Origin: Costus lasius | Lineage: Eukaryota; Streptophyta; Magnoliopsida; Zingiberales; Costaceae | Length of the DNA stretch: 64,000 bases | Direction of reading: 5' to 3' | Assembly: GCA_027563935.2 (NCBI GenBank) | Contig: CM050449.1 | Coordinates: 13,282,501 to 13,346,500 of the forward strand | Part shown: positions 34,253 through 44,524 of the stretch, in pieces | How positions within the stretch are numbered: position 1 is the stretch's first letter | How the letters are laid out: every line of letters starts with the position of its first letter | Translations under genes and position numbers: made by a program | The notes under the pieces: model-generated | The model's input: only the letters and a program-made list of their open reading frames with translations | Databases searched by the model: none | What the model was told of the DNA's origin: nothing

Positions 34253-34413
34253 AAATCGGTAAATTACTGAACTGAAAACTTATTTACCGAACCGAAAATC
34301 GAAACCGAATTACCTAAAAATAAATACCGAACTGAAAACCGAAACCTAATTTACCGATTTACCGATCGGTAAATTGGTAAATTCGGTTTTTACCAAATTA
34401 TGCTCACCCCTAA
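33768..34413. mobile_element. Foldback/MITE element with TTAGGGGTGAGCA ends
   Basis: TTAGGGGTGAGCA (33768-33780) is mirrored by TGCTCACCCCTAA (34401-34413). The body consists of short repeats of the kind TCGGTAAATTACCGAT, a (TA)n run of about 70 bases (near 34180-34250) and no coding sequence. It splits the RbcS TATA box from the RbcS leader. Ends of this kind are common in hAT-like plant MITEs; the class is inferred. Confidence 0.75.
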
Positions 34414-34467
34414 GTAGGCTTGAAGCTAGCTAATCTTCGAGCAAGCTGCATCAAGAGGAATCAATCA

Positions 34468-34610
34468 ATGGCTTCCTCCATGATAATGTCCATTGTTGCC
34501 ACTGCCACCCCAGGTTTCTCTGGCGCAATCCACTATGGTGGCACCATTCACTAGCCCAAAGTCCACCGTGGCCTTCCCTGCTACTAGAAGGGCCAAAGCC
34601 GATCTCTCCC
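34468..34610 (+). pseudogene. rbcS: RbcS pseudogene, first part (chloroplast transit peptide)
   Basis: ATG 34468 gives MASSMIMSIVATATP, then a frameshift, then in the next frame AQSTMVAPFTSPKSTVAF and PATRRAKADLS. Known: the RuBisCO small-subunit transit peptide reads MASS..SSA.VAT...Q..MVAPFTGLKS.AAFP.TRK. The product would be imported into the chloroplast as part of the CO2-fixing enzyme. The gene is broken after ADLS by the Copia element; the rest continues at 42378. Confidence 0.88.
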
Positions 34611-34797
34611 TGTTGAAGCCGAAGACACAAGATAATATTGAAGAGGAAGGATAAAACTCATATTGATTGTATTATGTAAACAAAGCAGGATAAAATATAG
34701 TATAAGTCATTACTAAAATTAATCTACTCAGAATAAATATTTGCTAAAAATGTAAACACGTTTGAAGTTGTAGAACATGTCTCCACATTACTTAACA
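34611..34797 (-). repeat. 3' LTR of the Copia element
   Basis: 187 bases, plus-strand ends TGTTGAAGCC and CTTAACA. Matches 42176-42350 in most positions. On the minus strand the purine tract AAGGGGAGA precedes it (34798-34806). Confidence 0.85.
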
Positions 34798-34804
34798 TCT
34801 CCCC

Positions 34805-35500
34805 TTAAACTTGAATTTCGACTAATCCAAACTTAGCTCTAAGTCTTACAAAATCCTCAAACTTCAAAGGCTTTGTAAGTATATCTACAATTTGATCTTG
34901 TGATTTTACATATTTCAACTCTACTTCTTTCTTGTCGATGCATTCTCTTATAAAATGGAACCTTTTATCGACATGTTTGTTTCTAATATTAAAGATAAAA
35001 TTTTTACCCAATATAATAGCTGAGGTGTTATCTACAAAAACTTTAATAGCTTCATCTTGAGATATGTTCATCATCTTTAGCAAATTTCTTAGCTACATAA
35101 CATAACAAACACAAGCAGTAGCAGTTACATACTTGCTTCACACATTGAGAGTGTTACAATGGTTTGCTTCTTTGAACTCCAAGTGAATGTTGTATCTTCA
35201 AAGCTGAATAAATATACTGTGGTGCTCTTTCGATTATCAATGTCTCATCTCCAATTGCTATCACTATAGCTAACAAGCTTAAACTTCGAAGAAGGTGAGT
35301 AAAATAAACCAAAGTCTAGAGTACCTTTAACATAACGTAAAATTTATTTTTCAGCTTTCAGATGAGTCAAAGTCGGTAATTCTATAAAACGACTCAATTT
35401 CAACTCCATAAAACATATCAGGTTTTGTATTTGTTAAATACCTCAAATTTTCGACAAGATGAAAAATGGACAAATAAAATAGCCAATATCTCTTCAAGAT
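34805..35500 (-). pseudogene. Copia reverse transcriptase end and RNase H, degenerate
   Basis: 34805-35083 is open and shows the RNase H end: VFVDNTSAIILGKN, KHVDKRFHFIRECID, VKSQDQIVDILTKPL. These are standard Copia RNase H blocks next to the 3' end. Upstream on the minus strand, with stops and shifts, come a serine/aspartate 'YSDSDW'-type region and LRYLTNTKPDM from the end of the reverse transcriptase. Confidence 0.8.
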
Positions 35501-35689
35501 GCTGAGAAGCCGACCATTGCTCCACTTGACGAAGCTGAGAAGCTTCGTTGTTTTCAGATTTGGCAAACTGCTCGCCCCGCATGTCGGACGCAGCACGCTT
35601 CATTGATGTGCTAAGCTTGCTCACCACCGCCCCTTTCCAGATCTCGCTCACTTCTTTTTTCGTGCCGTTGTGGCCAACCGCCAGCAAGA

Positions 35690-38310
35690 AGAAGCCTCAC
35701 TTGCTCTTCTCTCTTTCGATGAAAGAACGGAGTGGCACAGCTGATACAATTAATTTGGGTCAATTGAATTTTGACCAAAGCTGTTATCACAGCTCCTGCT
35801 CACGTCGACAACGAGAAGTATCAGCCCACTTGAATCAGACCGTCAAAATTAATTTTGACCAGAGCACTCAATTGATTAGAAATGATGAACGGTGGTGGTA
35901 TATTTCCTTTTCAATTTCTACAGTTTACTAAAGAAAATTATGATAATTGGTGTATTAAGATGAAAGCCTTGCTTGGATTGCAAAATATTTGGGAAATTGT
36001 TGAAAAGTGTTTTGAGCAACCTATAAGTGCGGATAAATTTATTTAGGCAGAATAAGAAGCTTTACAAAAGATAAAAAAAAAGATCAACAAACGCTAAACT
36101 TAATCTGCATGTGTTGGGATAAATCTATGTTTGAGAAAGTTTCAAATGCAGAAATAGCAAAGGAGGCACGACAAATTCTTTAGAACTCATATAAAGGTAT
36201 TGACAAAGTTATAAAGGTATGCCTCTAATCCTTAAGGGTAGAATTTGAGTCTCTTAAGATGAAATCCTTTGAATCAGTTTCAGATTATTTTACTAGAGTC
36301 TTGACTATGGTTAATCAATTAAGACGCTATTGAAAAAAATTAAAGGATATTCGTGTTGTTGAAAAAATATTGTGCTCACTCGATCTAAAATTTGATTATA
36401 TTATTATAGCTATTGAAGAATCTAAAGATGTTTACACAATGACAATAGATCAACTCATGCGCTCTCTAGAAGCCTGTGAAGAGAGGATGAAAGAGAATAA
36501 ATCGATTGACTATGCTCTTATTTCTAAGTTGTCCATTACAAAAAATAGTGCGATGAAATACATAAAAGTGACAAATCTATATGTGTCACTTTTGCTGGTC
36601 TGGGCGATAGAAAAAGTGCAAAGAATAAACCAATTGATAAGCTCTTATTTCACCCAAGAGGTAGGTGAAGAGAATTAATTTAATAACCCAACAAAGTGAC
36701 AAATCTATATGTGTCACTTTTGCTCGTCTGGGAAATACAAAATGGCCTCGATGAAATACATAAAAGTGCTATGTAATGAGGACACTTCATGCGTTTGAGG
36801 TACAAGGCAACTCCTAATTTCCTATTCATTTTAGGTCAGTGGAGTTGAGGTTAAAGACTATGCAAGATTAACCACCCATACCAAATGAGGCCTTTAACTC
36901 TTGGCAATTCCATACTTGTTTCCCAATTATTGATTGGGTAAGATTATGGTAAATTTTTTTTATCCTTTTTAAAGAATTAGAGTGGTGTAGCGGAAATGTG
37001 ATAGACCCATAACTCACAAATTTGAGAATTGAAAACTTGCTCTAAGTGTATATCCTCTCACTCCATTTACGTGGAGGGAGAAGACAATCATTAGTAGACA
37101 ATAAATTTAAGTCAATTATAGTGAGTTGTACCTTGTGGTACTGCTAATAAAGTATTGTCTATTTTCGTTTTGTTTTTATCTATTTCTAAGTTGTCCATTA
37201 AAAAAAGTGCAAAATGAAAACAAGAATAAAGTCTAGAAAGAAAGAGAAAGATAAAGAGCATATGTGAAAGGCAGAGGCTATGGTCATTCTTATGGGAGAG
37301 GGAGAGAAAGATTCAATAATTTGGCAAGTAGAGTTTCCAATTCTAACTCTAATTGAAATCGTGGCAGAGAAAGAGGAGAAACAAGATCTCAAGTACAATA
37401 TTATAACTGTCAAAAATATGGTTATTATGTTTAAAATGTAGACAAATTTTTTTTAAAAAAGGAAATTTATGTTATGCAAAAGGTGAATAAAAAGAAAAAG
37501 CAACTTTTCTACTAATATGCAATGAAGAAAAAGATCAACAAACCTAATTTCTGAACACAACAACAAGCAATCGTATGACTAGTAAGAATAATTTATTTAT
37601 CTCTTCAAATGAATCTTTTAAGAGAAGTATTTCATTTAGTGATGAAAGAAAAGTGAATGTTAAAGGAATTGGTAATATTTTAGTTATTGCCAAAAATGGA
37701 TCCCATCAATTTACCTCTCAAGTATATTTTGTGTCTACTCTTATAATGAATATTTTGAGTCTTGGACAACTATTAAAAAAAAAGATATGATATTCAATTG
37801 AAGAATAGCTACAAATTAAAAATTTAGACAATTAATTGCTTGCAAAAGTAAAAATATCACATAATAGAATATTTTTTTTTTGTACTCAAAACTAACATGC
37901 CTAGATATTTGAAAGCTTGCATATCAAATTCCTCATGGTTGCGGCATTACCGAATTGGACACTTAAATTTTGGTAGCATGAAACAATTAGCTAGGGAGAA
38001 GATAGTCTATGGACTCCCACAAATTAATTGTCCTAATCAAATATGTGAAGGTTGCATGTATGGAAAACACTTCAAAAATAGTTCTTCAAAGAACTTACTC
38101 TCAAGGGCAATGTAACCGCTTCAACTGGTATATGTAGATATTTGTGGTCCGATTAATCCAGTTTCACTTGGTAAGAATATGCATTTCCATACTTTTTTGA
38201 AATTCAAGGCATTGATTGAAAATGAAAGTGGTTTCTATACTAAGGCTCTGCGCATTGATCGAGGAGAAGAATTCACTTCCAGCTTGAGGACTTTATTTTT
38301 TTTCTTTCAG
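35690..38310 (+). pseudogene. Inverted copy of Copia gag-protease-integrase region
   Basis: Plus-strand pieces: gag (FTKENYDNWCIKMKALLG; LDLKFDYIIIAIEESKD), a damaged zinc knuckle, protease-region text (37575-37790, with INGVKGIGN-like and LSLGQLL blocks), the pre-integrase region (37897-38115, WLRHYRIGHLNFGSMKQL) and integrase pieces with an internal deletion, ending ALRIDRGEEFTSS. The same segments occur on the minus strand at 39190-41130, so the two arms form a large inverted repeat. This arm carries a 642-base insertion at 36539-37180. Confidence 0.85.
36519..37200. mobile_element. 642 bp insertion flanked by a 20 bp direct repeat
   Basis: TATTTCTAAGTTGTCCATTA stands at 36519-36538 and 37181-37200. 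Between them, 36653-37180 is the dispersed repeat seen inverted at 23699-24456. The opposite Copia arm near 40320 has no such insert. A 20-base target duplication suits target-primed (LINE/SINE-type) integration. The motif around GTGACAAATCTATATGTGTC occurs twice inside (about 36567 and 36695). Confidence 0.7.
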
Positions 38311-38319
38311 CAATATAAC

Positions 38320-39189
38320 CTCAATGTATTCTTCTTCAAGATAACCAATCAAAAATGCAGATTTAACATCTAATTTTCAACTTGTCCTCTTTCAGTCATT
38401 TTGATTCTGTACACCCACTTAACACTAATGACTTTTTCTGCCTTTAGGAAGAATCATCATTTCCCATGTGTCATTTTTGTATATGTCATTCATTTCTGCA
38501 TCCATTGCTTCTCTCCATTTTTCATCTTGCATTGTTTCTTTAAAGTCAAGTGGTTCTGAGCTTGCAAAAAAAACAATATAGAGAGACATTGTTATTAGTT
38601 GCATCATATATGTCTGTAAGTCTTCTCATCTTCATAGACCTTGAACTTAAAAGGGTAAACTCAAACTATATAGGCCTTATAGATGAACTTGCAGGGCTAG
38701 AATCATCATGTGTATGTTCTGGTGTTTGGATGGAGTAAATACTTGCTCATACACATTATTTTGGTTAGAATTTTAAGGAAATAAACGAGTAAAATTGTAA
38801 TCATTTTTTTGAATTTTCTAGTTCCAACATGCTTCTTCATCAACTTTCACGTCCCTACTTATCACAATTTTTCTGTTTTCCGAATTGAATAGCATGTAGC
38901 TTTTGGATTTCATATCATGCCCAATAAAAATAAATTTCTGACTTTTATCATCCAACTTATGTCTGAGTTCATCATCAACATGTGAAAAAACAACACTGCT
39001 AAAAACTCTTAAATGATATAGAGAAGGTTTTGTACCTGTCTATACCTCTTTAACATGCTTTGTGTCATGTCTATTATAGTTCTATTCTTTCTCTCCACTA
39101 CACCATTCTGCTGAGGTGACATGGGAACTGTTAAGAATCTTCTAATACCGTTAGATTCACAGAAATTATTAAAAAAGATATTAGAAGTG
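38320..39189 (-). pseudogene. Copia reverse transcriptase start and integrase end
   Basis: Minus-strand 38425-38607 shows the N-terminal reverse transcriptase block SEPLDFKETMQDEKWREAMD followed by a WEMM.LPKGRK segment. Just below lies LDVKSAFLIGYLEEEYIEV, so the region normally between these blocks is deleted. Upstream on the same strand are integrase C-terminal pieces with stops. Confidence 0.75.
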
Positions 39190-41130
39190 AATTATCCTCC
39201 TCGATCAATGCGCAAAGCCTTAATAGAGAAACCACTTTTATTTTCAACCAATGCCTTGAATTTCAAAAAAGTACCAAAAGCTTATGAATTTTATTTTTAA
39301 AAGTAAAATCAGATTTTTTTCTACTAAAGTCATCAATAAATAGTAAGAAATACATATACTTACCTAGTGAAACTTCGATCACAAATGTTTGCATGTACTA
39401 GATGAAGTGGTTGTGTTGCTCTTAAGAGTGATTCCTTTGGAAAACTATTTCTAAAGTGTTTTATATAAATGCAACCTTCACACATTTGATTTGGGTAGTT
39501 GATCTGTGGGAGTCCATAGACCATCTTCTCCCTAGCTAATTATTTTAAGTTATCAAAATTTAGATGTCCCATTTGTTGATGCCACAACCATAAGGACTTT
39601 GATATGCAAGCTTGCAAACATCTAGGCATATCAGTTTTGAGTATAAATGAAAATATTCTATTTTGTGACACTTTCACTTTTGCAACTAATTTATTATCTG
39701 AATTTTAATTGTTAGTTGCTTATCCTTCAATTGAATATCATATCCTTTCATTAATAGTTGTCCAAGACTCAAAATATTTATTATAAGAGCAAACACAAAA
39801 TATACTTAGAGATAAATTAATGGGATCCATTTTTGGCAATAACTAAAATATTATCAATTCCTTTAACATTCACTTTTCTTTCATCACCAAATGAAATACT
39901 TCTCTTAAAAGATTCATTTAATGAGAAAAATCAAATTTTCTTACCAATCATGCGATTGCTTGTTGTTGTGTCTAGAAACTAGGCTTGTTGATTTTTTTCT
40001 TCATTGCATGTTAGTAGAAAAGCTGCTTCTTCTTCTTCTTCACCTTTTGCACAACATAAATTTTCTCCTTTTTTTTAATGTTTGTCTACATTCTGAAGCA
40101 TAATAATCATATTTCTGACAGTTATAATATTGTACCTGAGATCTTATTTCTCCTCTTCCTCGGCCACGATTCCAATTAGAGTTAGAATTATTGGAAACTT
40201 TACTTGCCAAATTGTTAAATCTCTCTCCCTCTACCATAAGAATGACCATGGCCTCTATCTTTGACATATTCTCTTTCTCTTCCTCTTTCTTTCTAGATTT
40301 TATTCTTGCTTTCATCTTTGCACTTTTCTATGAGAGCTTAGTCAATTGGTTCATTCTCTTTCATCCTCTCTTCACGGGCTTGTAGAGAGCCCATGAGTTG
40401 ATCTATTGTCATCATGTAAACATCTTTAGATTCTTCAATAGCTTTAACAATATATCAAATTTTGGATCGAGTGAGTGCAATATTTTTTCAACAACACGAA
40501 TATTTTTTAATTTTTCTCAATAGCATCTTAATTGATTAACCACAGTTAATACTCTAGTAAAATAATCTGAAACTAATTCAGAGAATTTCATCTTAAAAGA
40601 CTCAAATTCTGCCCTTAAGGATTAGAGGCGTGCCTTTATAACTTTGTCAATACCTTTATATGAGTTCTAAAGAATTTGTCATACCTCCTTTGTTTTTTCT
40701 GCATTTGAAACTTTCTCAAACATAGATTTATCCCAACACATGTGGATTAAGTTTAGCGTTTGTTGATCCTTTTTCTTTATCTTTTGTAAAGCTTCTTATT
40801 CTGCCTGAATAAATTTATCTGCATTTGTAGGTTGCTTAAAACCCTTTTCAACAATTCCTAATCATTTTGAGATTTAAGCAAGGCTTTCATCTTAATACAC
40901 TAATTATCATAATTTTCTTTAGTAAACTTTGGAAATTGAAAAGGAAAATACCACCACCGTTCATCATCTCTAATCAATTGAGTGCTCTGTTCAAAATTAA
41001 TTTTGACGATCTAATTCAAATGGGCTGATCCTTCTCGTTGTTGATGTGAGCAGGAGCTATGATAACAACTTTGGTCAAAATTCAATTAACCCAAATTAAT
41101 TGTATCAGCTGTGCCACTCTGTTCTTCTTT
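39190..41130 (-). pseudogene. Copia gag-protease-integrase, main arm, degenerate
   Basis: Mirror of 35690-38310. It includes the Asn/Arg/Gly-rich gag tail NSNSNWNRGRGRGEIRS and a decayed zinc knuckle (YYNCQKYDYYASEC, first Cys and the His both replaced by Tyr) at 40040-40315. Many stops; not functional. Confidence 0.8.
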
Positions 41131-41341
41131 CACCAAAAGAGAGAAGAGCAAGCGAGACTTCTTTTTGCTAGCGGTTGGCAACTGCAGCTCAAAAAAAGAA
41201 GCGAGCGAGATTTGAAAAAGGGGCAACGGCGAGCAACCTAAGCACATCAACAAGGGGTGTTGCGTCCGATGTGTGGGGCGAGTAGTCGTGCGAATCTGAA
41301 AATGACAAAGCTTCTCAAGTGAAGCAATGGTCGACGCTGAT

Positions 41342-41690
41342 TGAGTCTTGGGGTGTCATTGGGTACCCAAGCTCACGGGTACCCGATTCGATCCGACCCG
41401 TTTATGACAGATTCGAATATCCGATTAAGATATCTAATATCTGATTAATATATAATAAAAAATAAATTTTTATATTTATATATATATATATAATAAAATA
41501 ATTTTTAATAAATATATTTATTATTATTAATATTATTTTATAATTATATTTTATAAAAATAATTTAAAAATAAATATTTTAATTTAAATGGGTATCCGTT
41601 TAAATATTTGATTTGGGTTTAATCGAGTTTGAATTTGGATCAGGTTAGGTGGGATCGGATTTGGGTTCGGCCAAAACTCAGTGGTACTTG
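41342..41690. repeat. GGGTACCCG-type AT-centred repeat
   Basis: 'gggtacccaagctcacgggtacccg' at the left, an AT-rich centre and 'gggtatccgtttaaatatttg...gtttgggttcgg' at the right. A similar element lies at 58025-58470. It sits in the Copia 5' leader, upstream of gag. Confidence 0.5.
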
Positions 41691-41699
41691 ACCTATTGT

Positions 41700-42175
41700 G
41701 AGTTTCGGCTGTTCTCGTCTTTGATTTGGAGAAGATGACGGTGTCAAGTCTGTGATTTTGTCATCTAGGTCGTCTTCTTTGCCAACTGGAGGACTGGCCG
41801 ATTTCTTCTTTTGGCGCACGATCTGGAGAGGATGGTTCGGATCTGAGATTTCGTCACCTAGATCCGAAGAGGAGGTCAGAGCTTAGGCGGATTTCAGAGT
41901 TAACTACTGATTCTTTCGTGATGCGAATCAGGGAAGAGACAATTTGAATTTCTCTTGTCTTCGGCAGCATGTTGCTAAAATGGATCTCGTTTGTACATTG
42001 TCTTGTTCATCGCCTGGATTCACCGCTTTTGGAGGAAAGGCGGACGTTGGCTTGTTGCTTCTTGTTGCAAGAGTTGCGACAAGGATTTTCTTATTCATCA
42101 CTTGTAAGAGAAGTAGATCCTCTTACGTCTACGGAAGCTTGTGGACGAGATCGGAGCAAAGCTCTGATAACACTT
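41700..42175. other. Copia 5' leader region
   Basis: Sequence between the GGGTACCCG repeat and the 5' LTR. The primer site GTTATCAGAGC lies at 42161-42171 on the minus strand, five bases from the LTR. No coding domain seen. Confidence 0.6.
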
Positions 42176-42372
42176 TGTTGAAGCCGAAGATATAAAGATA
42201 ATATTGAACAAGAAAGATAAAACTTATATTATGTAAATAAATTAGGACAATATATTCTATAAGTTATTACTAAAATTAATCTATTTAAATAAATATTTGC
42301 TAAAAATATAAACCCCTTCAAAATTGTGGAACAACTCTCACATTACCACGTACTCAAAGTTTATTTTTATCA
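42176..42372 (-). repeat. 5' LTR of the Copia element
   Basis: Plus-strand start TGTTGAAGCCGAAG as in the other LTR. The far end differs: the match stops near 42350, and about 22 more bases (...TTTATTTTTATCA) lead to the CTCCC target duplication. Confidence 0.75.
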
Positions 42373-42377
42373 CTCCC

Positions 42378-42905
42378 ACCTCTCCATCAACTGCGGCCGA
42401 GTCCAGTGCATCATGCATGAAGGTACTACAAATCGGCACCCCTTACCTCTGCGGGATCGATCTAATGATAAGCGCTGCAGGTGTGGCCGATCGTGGGGAA
42501 GAAGAAGTTCGAGACGCTGTCCTACCTTCCGTCGCTGGTGGACGAGGCTCTGCTGAAGCAGATCGAATACCTGCTCCGCTCCAAGTGGATTCCATGCTTG
42601 GAGTTCAGTTACGTGAATAATCAACTAGTTTTGAACTAATTAACGATCAGGACGGGTCCGGATGGCTAATTGTAAGAGCACATGGGCTGGAGGGGTTCCT
42701 GTGGAGGGAGCACCACCGGTCGCCGGGGTACTACGACGGTGGTACTGGACAATGTGGAAGCTGCCGATGTTCGGGTGCACCGACACGGCGCAGGTGGCAA
42801 AGGAGTGCAAGAAGGAGTACCCCAAGGCCTCACCAAGTGCAATGCATCAGTTTCATCGCCTGCCATCGTCTTCATCATCTTCTCTGAGCCACATCGATCG
42901 TGCTA
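42378..42905 (+). pseudogene. rbcS: RbcS pseudogene, second part (mature small subunit)
   Basis: 42384-42422 reads INCGRVQCIMHE, the end of the transit peptide. After a probable 58-base intron (GT 42423, CTGCAG 42480), exon 2 begins [20 protein letters not shown], then [20 protein letters not shown] and EF. An 80-base GT...AG stretch (42613-42692) interrupts it exactly before [17 protein letters not shown] small deletion then shifts frame into [20 protein letters not shown], then ECKKEYPKA. About 14 residues are missing before VQCISFIA. With the broken first exon, several frameshifts and the internal deletion, this cannot encode a small subunit. Confidence 0.92.
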
Positions 42906-43971
42906 AGCACCTTGTCCGATCCCATTCGTGTTTCTTATTCTTGGCTTGCTTAATTCGTTACGTGCATTGTTCATGTTTGATTTCTTTTGTCTACTGTCTA
43001 CCGATTGTACGAGAATTGAAATCTTCGATTATATATGCTTGTTTGTTTGGTGAACTTTCTTTCTTTTGATTATCAAGTGTGTTTATCAGACGCCGAAAAA
43101 TAATTAATTAGCAGCAGGGCTTCACTGCCCAACAATATCACTGGTCGTATTTGACAGTAGACTTTGGAGTTGACTTAATTATACATTAACCATCAACAAT
43201 CATAATACATTCTTCACAATAAATGCCTTAAAAACTTTAAGTCAATGAAAGAGTATGCTCCTTTGACTTTTTATTATTTTTCCATATATTATTTCTTTGT
43301 TGATCTTGTTCTATTAATTTCTTTAGAGAAGTTACTTACTTTTCTAATCCCTTCACTCTATCACTTTCTAATTAAAACGTTAAAGAAAAAAGAAGATCTA
43401 TCTAGACTACGCTCGAGGTCTTCTTTTGTAGCTTCGTAGAAGTCAGGTGATCAACTCACTTTTGAAATGTTGATCCGAGTCACTCATTATCTCATACGTC
43501 AAAAAGAAAAAAAAAAGTTTGGTGTGTTAGATTCATCTCAATTTTTTTTTAGAAAAAAGCTTTCTTTTGAAGTCACACAAATAACAAATAATTCTAGAAT
43601 CATCTAGAAGTAAATGAGATTGCATAGAAAAAAAATATATATAAGAAACATTGCTTTGCTCGCGGTAGGGGGCCCATGCATGCACTTTTATGACTAGATT
43701 CGTCGCGTATCTAATATCCCCGAAAACAAGGAACGGAGGAGTCTACCTTTGGTGTTTGTTTGTACATGATGTTTGCCTAGTGGAACCACGTCAGCTAGAT
43801 GTGGCGATAGTGTTGATTTTACATGATGATTCGACTCGTGACCATCCCTGATCAGCCGCTTCTTTGCCTGGTTGGGTTACATCAACTATGATTATTTGAA
43901 TGAATGACCAATTTAACATGTAAAAATTTTAGGATTGAGTCTCGTCTTTGTCAATTATCATTGTAAGTGCC

Positions 43972-44025
<54 letters not shown>

Positions 44026-44524
44026 GAAGCCAAAAAAAAGTGGTGGATCGTGCATGCTTTATTAAAGACAAATCCACATGCATGAATGCATGGATGCATG
44101 GCGAAATTGCTGAGTATATGAGCTTGCTTTTGAGCTAAGTCATTCGAGCCGTGCGTGAGTTTAGTTTCTGATATGGCTGAGTCATCAGATCAGAATTCAG
44201 ATGATCGGCGGAGCTAAAGCCTAGCAAGTCCAATTAGATCAAATCGGATCCATCTTGAGCTTAAAGACAACATTATTGTCTGATCATACCAGCTCGCATA
44301 ACATAAAAGCAGTCGGTCATGCTGGCCTTTAGGCTTTAGTAAGTGTTCACAGCAAAGCAAATACCACCATCCGCTCTTAAATGCATAACGGCACCCTCCC
44401 CCTACCGCTTCTCCAAGTCCTTGGCCTGCAAGTCCAAGTGCTTGGCCTGCAAGAAGGAGCTCATGGCCCTCATCTTCTTCACTGCCATGGCCAATTTACC
44501 ATCCTCAAGGAAGAAGAGTCTGTG
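42906..44524. other. Intergenic, RbcS 3' flank to DUF1666 gene
   Basis: AT-rich spacer, with a (TA)n run at about 43975-44020. 44343-44524 is open in two frames and could be leader of the DUF1666 gene; an in-frame ATG at 44381 exists. Confidence 0.5.
43975..44020. repeat. (TA)n microsatellite
   Basis: About 23 TA units without interruption. Confidence 0.95.

Larger units (their letters stand above)
34611..42372 (-). mobile_element. Rearranged Copia LTR retrotransposon inside RbcS
   Basis: On the minus strand: 5' LTR (42372-42176), primer site GTTATCAGAGC (42171-42161), gag, protease, pre-integrase zinc region and integrase (about 41130-38750), start of reverse transcriptase (to about 38320), then an inverted block in plus orientation (about 35690-38310), then the end of reverse transcriptase and RNase H (about 35500-34805), polypurine tract and 3' LTR (34797-34611). 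CTCCC flanks both sides (34606-34610 and 42373-42377). All frames carry stops and shifts, so it is not autonomous. The order integrase before reverse transcriptase marks Copia. Confidence 0.88.
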
